A stretch of DNA of 36,650 nt from an uncultured Dialister sp. (GTDB lineage: Bacteria; Bacillota; Negativicutes; Veillonellales; Dialisteraceae), in the NCBI GenBank assembly GCA_900543165.1, contig UQQQ01000019.1, positions 1-36,650 on the forward strand. The letters are read 5' to 3'. Position numbers and translations under genes: made by a program. Below the pieces are notes generated by a model. It saw only the letters and a program-made list of their open reading frames with translations. It was not told the origin of the DNA and searched no databases. How positions within the stretch are numbered: the stretch's first letter is position 1; the number at the start of each line of letters is the position of its first letter. Positions 33,010 to 36,650 of the stretch are shown here, piece after piece.

Positions 33010-33243
33010 TCATTTCTTACCTAATATCTGTGTAATTGCAGACCACAAACCGCCGACCGCTCCTATGACAGAAAGCAGAATGAGTCCCCATGGATCGGTG
33101 CCCAGCCATTCATCGGTCTTGAGCCCCGCCCATACGCCCAAAGCGATAGAGCTCAGCATGGTCAGACCTGCTCCTGATGCGACGGCAGCACTTCTCAGCG
33201 GATGCCAGTCATCGTCCTTCGGCAGCTTCCCCTTCTTATCCAT
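33010..33243 (-). CDS. atpZ: AtpZ/AtpI-type small ATPase operon protein
   Basis: About 77 residues with a charged N-terminus and two membrane helices (GAGLTMLSSIALGVWAGLKTDEWLG, then WGLILLSVIGAVGGLWSAITQI), as in the ATPase gene-1 family that works with AtpI in magnesium or calcium transport or assembly. The frame opens at 33276, but that ATG lies inside a hairpin and has no ribosome binding site; MDKKGKLPKDD at 33243 fits the family better. Neither start has a strong site, so the choice is uncertain. Confidence 0.78.
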   Translation of the reverse strand: MDKKGKLPKDDDWHPLRSAAVASGAGLTMLSSIALGVWAGLKTDEWLGTDPWGLILLSVIGAVGGLWSAITQILGKK

Positions 33244-33272
33244 CTGGTTTCTCGCTATGGTTTCTAAAAAAA

Positions 33273-33317
33273 GCATGTTAAAAGTAAAACATGCAAATGT
33301 ACATGTACATTATAGCA
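33273..33317 (-). promoter_or_regulatory. ATP synthase operon promoter region
   Basis: An extended -10 TGCTATAAT on the minus strand (33309-33317) lies at the end of wecB. The 16-bp perfect palindrome AATGTACATGTACATT (33296-33311) overlaps the -10 and the start site. A second inverted repeat, GCATGTT...AACATGC (33273-33294), would be a hairpin in the leader. Confidence 0.55.
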
Positions 33318-33326
33318 TAGGATTTT

Positions 33327-34472
33327 TTACTTGGCTATAAATTTAGTCGGTTTTTTATCACTTAATCCTTCGATGTAGAGAAGGGCATCTGCAATACGCT
33401 CTGCCGAATGACCGTCTCCATATGGATTCACGGCTTCTGCCATGGCTTTGTACGCCTTCTCATCCGTCAAAAGCTCATAGGCCGCACGGAAGATCTTTTC
33501 TTCATCGGTGCCGACGAGCTTCACGGTACCTGCTTCGACCGCCTCTGGTCGCTCGGTGGTATCTCGAAGGACGAGGACGGGCTTGCCAAGGCTCGGGGCT
33601 TCTTCCTGAATGCCGCCCGAGTCGGTGAGGACGATGGCGCTTCTGGCCATCAGGTTTGTAAATGGTTCATATTCCATCGGTTCGACAAGATGAATGCCTG
33701 CCACGCCTTCGAGCTCTTTGGAAACGGCTTCACGCACGAGCGGATTTCTATGCACCGGGAAGACCACTTCGGTATCCGGCACGGCTTCCACCAGACGGCG
33801 GAGCGCACGGTAGACGTGGTGCATCGGAGCGCCAAGATTTTCGCGGCGGTGTGTCGTCACGAGGATCACACGCTTGTGCTCTTCGATGGCTTCGAGCTCC
33901 GCATCCTCGAAATGATAGTCCTTCTTGACGGTCGCAAGAAGAGCATCGATCACGGTATTGCCGACGACGTAGATGTTCTTATCGTCCTTGCTCTCGCGCA
34001 GGAGATTCCCTCTGGCCGTTTCCGTCGGCGCAAAATTCACATTCGAGAGGACGCCGGTCAGCTGACGGTTGGCTTCTTCCGGGAAGGGCGAAAGCAGGTT
34101 TCCGGTACGCAGGCCTGCTTCGACATGACCGATCTTGATCTGCTGATAAAAAGCGGCCAGTGCTGCGGTGAAGGTGGTCGTGGTATCTCCGTGAACGAGC
34201 ACGTAGTCGGGCTTCTCCTTCTTCAGCACATCTTCGAGCCCGCGGAGCACACGGGCGGTGATGTCGTAGAGGGACTGCCCGCTCTTCATGATGTCGAGGT
34301 CGTAGTCCACCGGCAGATGGAAGAGCTCGACCACCTGATCGAGCATCTCGCGATGCTGCGCGGTGAGGCAGACTTTCGTATCAATGTCCGGACGTTTCAA
34401 AAGTTCTTTCACGACGGGGGCCATCTTGATGGCTTCCGGCCGTGTCCCGAAAATCGTCATTACTTTGATCAT
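33327..34472 (-). CDS. wecB: UDP-N-acetylglucosamine 2-epimerase (non-hydrolysing)
   Basis: Interconverts UDP-GlcNAc and UDP-ManNAc for envelope polymer synthesis (wecB/mnaA family), in the cytoplasm. The product is 381 residues. The signatures MTIFGTRPEAIKMAPVVKEL, HGDTTTTFTAALAAFYQQIKIGHVEAGLRT, THRRENLG and LTDSGGIQEEAPSLGKPVLVLRDTTERPE are all present. It lies near a wecA/tagO-like gene in the same direction, which supports one glycopolymer pathway. GAGAGGA lies upstream at a slightly long spacing. Confidence 0.95.
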   Translation of the reverse strand: MIKVMTIFGTRPEAIKMAPVVKELLKRPDIDTKVCLTAQHREMLDQVVELFHLPVDYDLDIMKSGQSLYDITARVLRGLEDVLKKEKPDYVLVHGDTTTTFTAALAAFYQQIKIGHVEAGLRTGNLLSPFPEEANRQLTGVLSNVNFAPTETARGNLLRESKDDKNIYVVGNTVIDALLATVKKDYHFEDAELEAIEEHKRVILVTTHRRENLGAPMHHVYRALRRLVEAVPDTEVVFPVHRNPLVREAVSKELEGVAGIHLVEPMEYEPFTNLMARSAIVLTDSGGIQEEAPSLGKPVLVLRDTTERPEAVEAGTVKLVGTDEEKIFRAAYELLTDEKAYKAMAEAVNPYGDGHSAERIADALLYIEGLSDKKPTKFIAK

Positions 34473-34496
34473 GATTCTTGCATTCCTCTCTTTATG

Positions 34497-34830
34497 TATT
34501 GGTTCAGGGTTAACCCGTGGAACGTGCTGCCCACTGATTGTGGATGAAAGCTTTGTTCAAATGAGAAATTAGAAATGAGAAATGGTGGTGGCGGCGCATA
34601 AAAATATGGAAGCGCCGCAGAGTATAAATAGGGCGATGCCCGAAAGTCTGCGGGTAGCAGGTTTCCCGTTTTGAACTTTCCAATCATTGCCCACCTGACC
34701 GCAAATGACAAAGATTTCTCGCTTCGCTCGAAATGACGACACGGGAGTCTAATGTCTCCTAGTCTCTAGTCACTCGAAGTCCCTAATCCCTAGCTACTAG
34801 TCACCAGTCACCAGTCACTAATCCCTATCT
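34497..34830. repeat. Composite repeat block, inverted orientation
   Basis: GGTTCAGGGTTAACCCGTGGAAC, ATTGTGGATGAAAGC, GAAATTA heptamers, GCGGCGCATAAAAATATGGAAGCGCCGC, GGCGATGCCCGAAAG, a 110-bp insert shared with about 20166-20275, and CTAATCC/AGTCACC heptamers reaching into the stop codon of the next gene. No gene is seen between 34473 and 34817. Confidence 0.75.
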
Positions 34831-35882
34831 TTCTTTTTCTTCTGCTCCATCTGATAAGGCGAAGGCACGATTTCCTGCATGACGCCGAGCTTTCTAGCCC
34901 AAAGGATGAAAAGAACAAGAGCGATAGCTACGATCGCGATGCCGATCCAGAGGGACAGGTGAATGACGATGAGCGCGGTGCAGGAGAAGAAGGCCGTCAG
35001 CGCGTACATGACGAGCACGACCTGCTTTTGATTGAGCCCTTTGGCCAGCAAACGGTGGTGCAGGTGGTTCTTATCCGGTGAAAAGATCGGCACGCCGCTC
35101 GACTTTCTGCGGACGATCGCAAGGAGAGTATCGGTGATCGGCACGGTGAGCGCGAGAAGCGGCACGATGAGGACGGCTGTCGCGACGGTCTTCATCGAGC
35201 CCATGACGGACACGGCCGAGATGATATAGCCCAGAAACATGGAGCCGGTATCCCCCATGAAGATCTTCGCCGGGTTGAAATTATACTGCAGAAAGGCCAG
35301 GCAGGCGCCTGTCATGGCGACCATGGCCGCTGCAGCCACCCACTGCCCCATCTGAAAAGCAAGAAGGGCGATGGCGATAGATGCGATCGTCGCAATGCCG
35401 GCTGCCAGACCGTCCAGACCGTCGATCAGGTTCACCGTATTCACGAAGCCGATGATCCAGAAAATGGTGAGAGGCAGCGATATGATTTCCGGCAAATAAA
35501 TAATGCCGAGGCGCGGCACGTCGATCCATTCGATATTGATATTGAAAATGACGACAGGGATGGCGGCAGCGATGATCTGCCCCAAGAGCTTTACCTTCGG
35601 CGGCAGGGAGTACACATCGTCAGCGATGCCGACCGCGATCAAAAATGTCGCTCCCACCATGATGCCGACCATCTCATAGGTGAAGCCGATGGTCGCGATC
35701 ACGGAGACCATGAAGCCGGCGTAAATGGCCAGTCCCCCCAGACGCGGTATCAGTCCATGATGCACCTTGCGCGCATCCGGCTTGTCGACGGCGCCGATGC
35801 GGATGGCGAAGTTCTTCACCACCGGCGTCAGCACAAAGGTCACAGCCAGTGCCACAAGAAACGTGAACGCATAGGCGAACAA
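34818..35882 (-). CDS. wecA: Undecaprenyl-phosphate glycosyl-1-phosphate transferase (WecA/TagO/MraY family)
   Basis: Moves a sugar-1-phosphate, probably GlcNAc, from UDP to undecaprenyl phosphate on the cytoplasmic side of the membrane, starting a glycopolymer such as O-antigen or teichoic acid. About 354 residues with roughly ten or eleven membrane segments. Catalytic motifs are ADDVYSL, NLIDGLDGLA, FMGDTGSMFLG and the histidine motif HLHHRLL. The start is taken as TTG at 35882, because TTAGGAGG lies seven bases before it; an upstream TTG at 35912 would place that site inside the gene. The stop codon is written by a GGGATTA heptamer. tagO is an equally possible name. Confidence 0.9.
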   Translation of the reverse strand: MFAYAFTFLVALAVTFVLTPVVKNFAIRIGAVDKPDARKVHHGLIPRLGGLAIYAGFMVSVIATIGFTYEMVGIMVGATFLIAVGIADDVYSLPPKVKLLGQIIAAAIPVVIFNINIEWIDVPRLGIIYLPEIISLPLTIFWIIGFVNTVNLIDGLDGLAAGIATIASIAIALLAFQMGQWVAAAAMVAMTGACLAFLQYNFNPAKIFMGDTGSMFLGYIISAVSVMGSMKTVATAVLIVPLLALTVPITDTLLAIVRRKSSGVPIFSPDKNHLHHRLLAKGLNQKQVVLVMYALTAFFSCTALIVIHLSLWIGIAIVAIALVLFILWARKLGVMQEIVPSPYQMEQKKKKDRD

Positions 35883-35975
35883 CGTAACACCTCCTAATAG
35901 ACAATATTTCAATGTTATTCTACCACAAAGCGTAAGGAAGGGCTAGAATGGAGTGTGTGGCCGCCCATTGACCAT

Positions 35976-36010
35976 ACAAAAAGCATAGCCATGACTTGCG
36001 TGGCTATGCT
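35976..36010 (-). terminator. Terminator of the Hol-Tox-like mRNA
   Basis: AGCATAGCCA and TGGCTATGCT (35982-35991 with 36001-36010) around nine bases. On the minus strand the stem is followed by CTTTTTG. It could also be read from the plus strand. Confidence 0.75.
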
Positions 36011-36020
36011 ATCATATAAA
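35991..36020 (+). promoter_or_regulatory. Possible promoter of the antisense RNA
   Basis: ATGACT (35991-35996), an 18-bp spacer and TATAAA (36015-36020). Weak, but placed to start an RNA at about 36027. Confidence 0.3.
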
Positions 36021-36026
36021 CAAATG

Positions 36027-36135
36027 GTAGGCGTACCTCAGCGTGTGCAAGCGCCCGGCGTCTCCCAGAAAAATAAAGGTGAGAAAGGCCGTCCGCTGAC
36101 ACTGAAACCCGCTTGTGAATCAGGCGGCTTTTTTC
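36027..36135 (+). ncRNA. Candidate RNA antitoxin, antisense to the toxin mRNA 3' end
   Basis: Lies between a weak plus-strand promoter and a terminator at 36107-36135. It would pair over its whole length (about 110 nt) with the 3' untranslated part of the minus-strand toxin mRNA. This convergent, 3'-overlapping plan matches the TxpA/RatA type I system of Bacillus. Existence of the RNA is inferred. Confidence 0.45.
36107..36135 (+). terminator. Terminator of the antisense RNA
   Basis: CCGCTTG (36109-36115) pairs with CAGGCGG (36121-36127, one G-U) and is followed by C then six T. Confidence 0.65.
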
Positions 36136-36149
36136 ATGTCAGGAAAACA

Positions 36150-36218
36150 TTATTTCAACATCATTACAATGAGAGTTGCAAAAGCAATCATCAGGTACAA
36201 TGTTTCAAAAGTACTCAT
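36150..36218 (-). CDS. Hol-Tox-like small membrane peptide (type I toxin candidate)
   Basis: A 22-residue peptide starting MSTFETLYLMIAF and ending MMLK, made almost entirely of one membrane helix. The start closely resembles the putative holin-like toxin family (MSTYEALSLMIAFGMLIV-like). AGGAAGGAG is a strong ribosome binding site before the ATG. It has its own promoter (36281-36308) and terminator (35976-36010), with a long 3' untranslated stretch crossed by an antisense RNA candidate. Toxicity is inferred from the family and the layout. It is shorter at the C-terminus than many relatives. Confidence 0.72.
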   Translation of the reverse strand: MSTFETLYLMIAFATLIVMMLK

Positions 36219-36280
36219 GACACTCAGCTCCTTCCTGATTGACAGGACGCTTCGGACCGCCAAAGTACGTCTGATGCCCT

Positions 36281-36308
36281 TTTATCACATTCGTTATCCT
36301 GCGCACAA
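36281..36308 (-). promoter_or_regulatory. Promoter of the toxin mRNA
   Basis: Minus strand TTGTGC (36303-36308), a 16-bp spacer and GATAAA (36281-36286). The start site would be near 36273, about 55 bases before the peptide's ATG. Confidence 0.45.
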
Positions 36309-36444
36309 GAAAAGGGCGGCCTTCGGGCCGCCCTTTTCCGTGAGAGTGTAAAAATAAAAGGAGATAAAGGAGTGGAAATCCCGCTCGGGGAAAGCGGGAC
36401 ATATTGTGAAGGCAGAATAGAATCCGTACATTCACTTCTGTCTT
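36308..36444 (-). ncRNA. Candidate small RNA with anti-Shine-Dalgarno motifs
   Basis: About 137 nt between a TTGCAA-N16-TATAAT promoter and a strong hairpin terminator. It contains a small hairpin CCCGCT/AGCGGG with C-rich loop TTCCCCG, then a single-stranded stretch with two anti-Shine-Dalgarno motifs (CACTCCTTTATCTCCTTTTA), then the terminator. No ORF with a ribosome binding site is seen on this strand. The features suit a trans-acting RNA that blocks ribosome binding sites. It could instead be an upstream leader of the toxin gene if the terminator is leaky. Confidence 0.5.
36310..36337 (-). terminator. Terminator of the second small RNA candidate
   Basis: A 12-bp GC-rich stem AAAAGGGCGGCC with its complement around TTCG; the minus-strand side ends in TTTTCTTG. 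It separates the small RNA from the toxin promoter. Confidence 0.85.
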
Positions 36445-36451
36445 CAAGGTT

Positions 36452-36479
36452 ATTATATCGCACGAATCCAATTTTGCAA
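36452..36479 (-). promoter_or_regulatory. Promoter of the second small RNA candidate
   Basis: Minus strand TTGCAA (36474-36479), 16-bp spacer, perfect TATAAT (36452-36457). Same hexamers and spacing as 19245-19272. Confidence 0.65.
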
Positions 36480-36544
36480 GTATGCTTAAATCATAATTTT
36501 AAGTTCGCCTCATTACGACAGACCTGCACTTTTCAAAAATGAAA

Positions 36545-36650
36545 AAAGGGGATGTGAAATAACGATCATCTCATTTTCGCGTTCAATCTGCCGCAGGGGA
36601 CTTGCAGCTCTCATAGGAGTGACCGGGAAACCTTATCCCAGCTGTCTTTC
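36545..36650. repeat. 105-bp repeat, copy B (cut by the window end)
   Basis: Same orientation as 1239-1343 and almost identical. It runs to the last base of the window, so its true end is not seen. Confidence 0.7.

Noticed and set aside
36372..36540. Plus-strand frame from GTG after AAAGGAGATAAAGGAG
   Set aside because: The purine-rich site is the complement of the small RNA's CTCCTTT stretch, and the frame crosses that RNA's promoter; the peptide has no recognised pattern.

Overview
The window looks like a stretch of chromosome from a strictly anaerobic, organic-acid-using Firmicute, most likely a Negativicute of the Veillonellaceae/Dialister type. This placement is an inference from gene content: class III ribonucleotide reductase, a Dcu-type C4-dicarboxylate carrier, a DASS carrier, CstA, LrgAB, and an F-type ATP synthase operon headed by AtpZ and AtpI. 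It does not rest on a marker gene. No rRNA, tRNA, CRISPR array, prophage or intact transposase gene was seen.

Layout. 1-1060: a GT51 peptidoglycan transglycosylase. 1060-1800: a repeat-rich gap with a 271-bp TIR element. 1817-7440: a LysR regulator, a DASS carrier, a Dcu carrier and a crotonase-family enzyme. 8053-10721: mnmA, a second TIR element and an unrecognised tail-anchored protein. 11391-14599: nrdD and nrdG, split by about 440 bp of repeats. 15195-17743: cstA and a hypothetical gene. 18642-20096: thioredoxin, a candidate small RNA on the minus strand and a cytidylate-kinase-like gene. 20591-21644: lrgA-lrgB. 21742-25896 (minus): a frameshifted DUF4143-type ATPase, a flavin reductase, an exported hypothetical and a nitroreductase. 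26119-33243 (minus): the full ATP synthase operon atpZ-I-B-E-F-H-A-G-D-C. 33327-35882 (minus): wecB and a wecA/tagO-like transferase for envelope glycopolymer synthesis. 35976-36480: a small locus with a 22-residue Hol-Tox-like peptide, a convergent antisense RNA candidate and a second small RNA candidate.

How the genes fit together. The four carriers (DASS, Dcu, CstA, LrgAB) point to exchange of C4-dicarboxylates and pyruvate. The ATP synthase links ion gradients to ATP. NrdDG makes deoxynucleotides without oxygen. The transglycosylase, WecB and WecA serve the envelope. The lysR and dcu promoters share sequence, which hints at common control.

The gaps between genes are unusual. They are packed with several different seven-base tandem repeats (GTGACTA, TGAACCC, GGGATTA, TTCCTAA and ATCAGAC types), assembled with hairpin modules into composite blocks that recur at more than ten places in both orientations. 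Two TIR elements without coding capacity and several longer palindromic repeats add to this. The most interesting candidates for new biology are the type I toxin-antitoxin-like locus near 36.1 kb, the two small RNAs with C-rich or anti-Shine-Dalgarno segments (near 19.1 and 36.4 kb) that share a TTGCAA-N16-TATAAT promoter, the pair of TTGAC-N5-GTCAA operators, and the heptamer repeat system.
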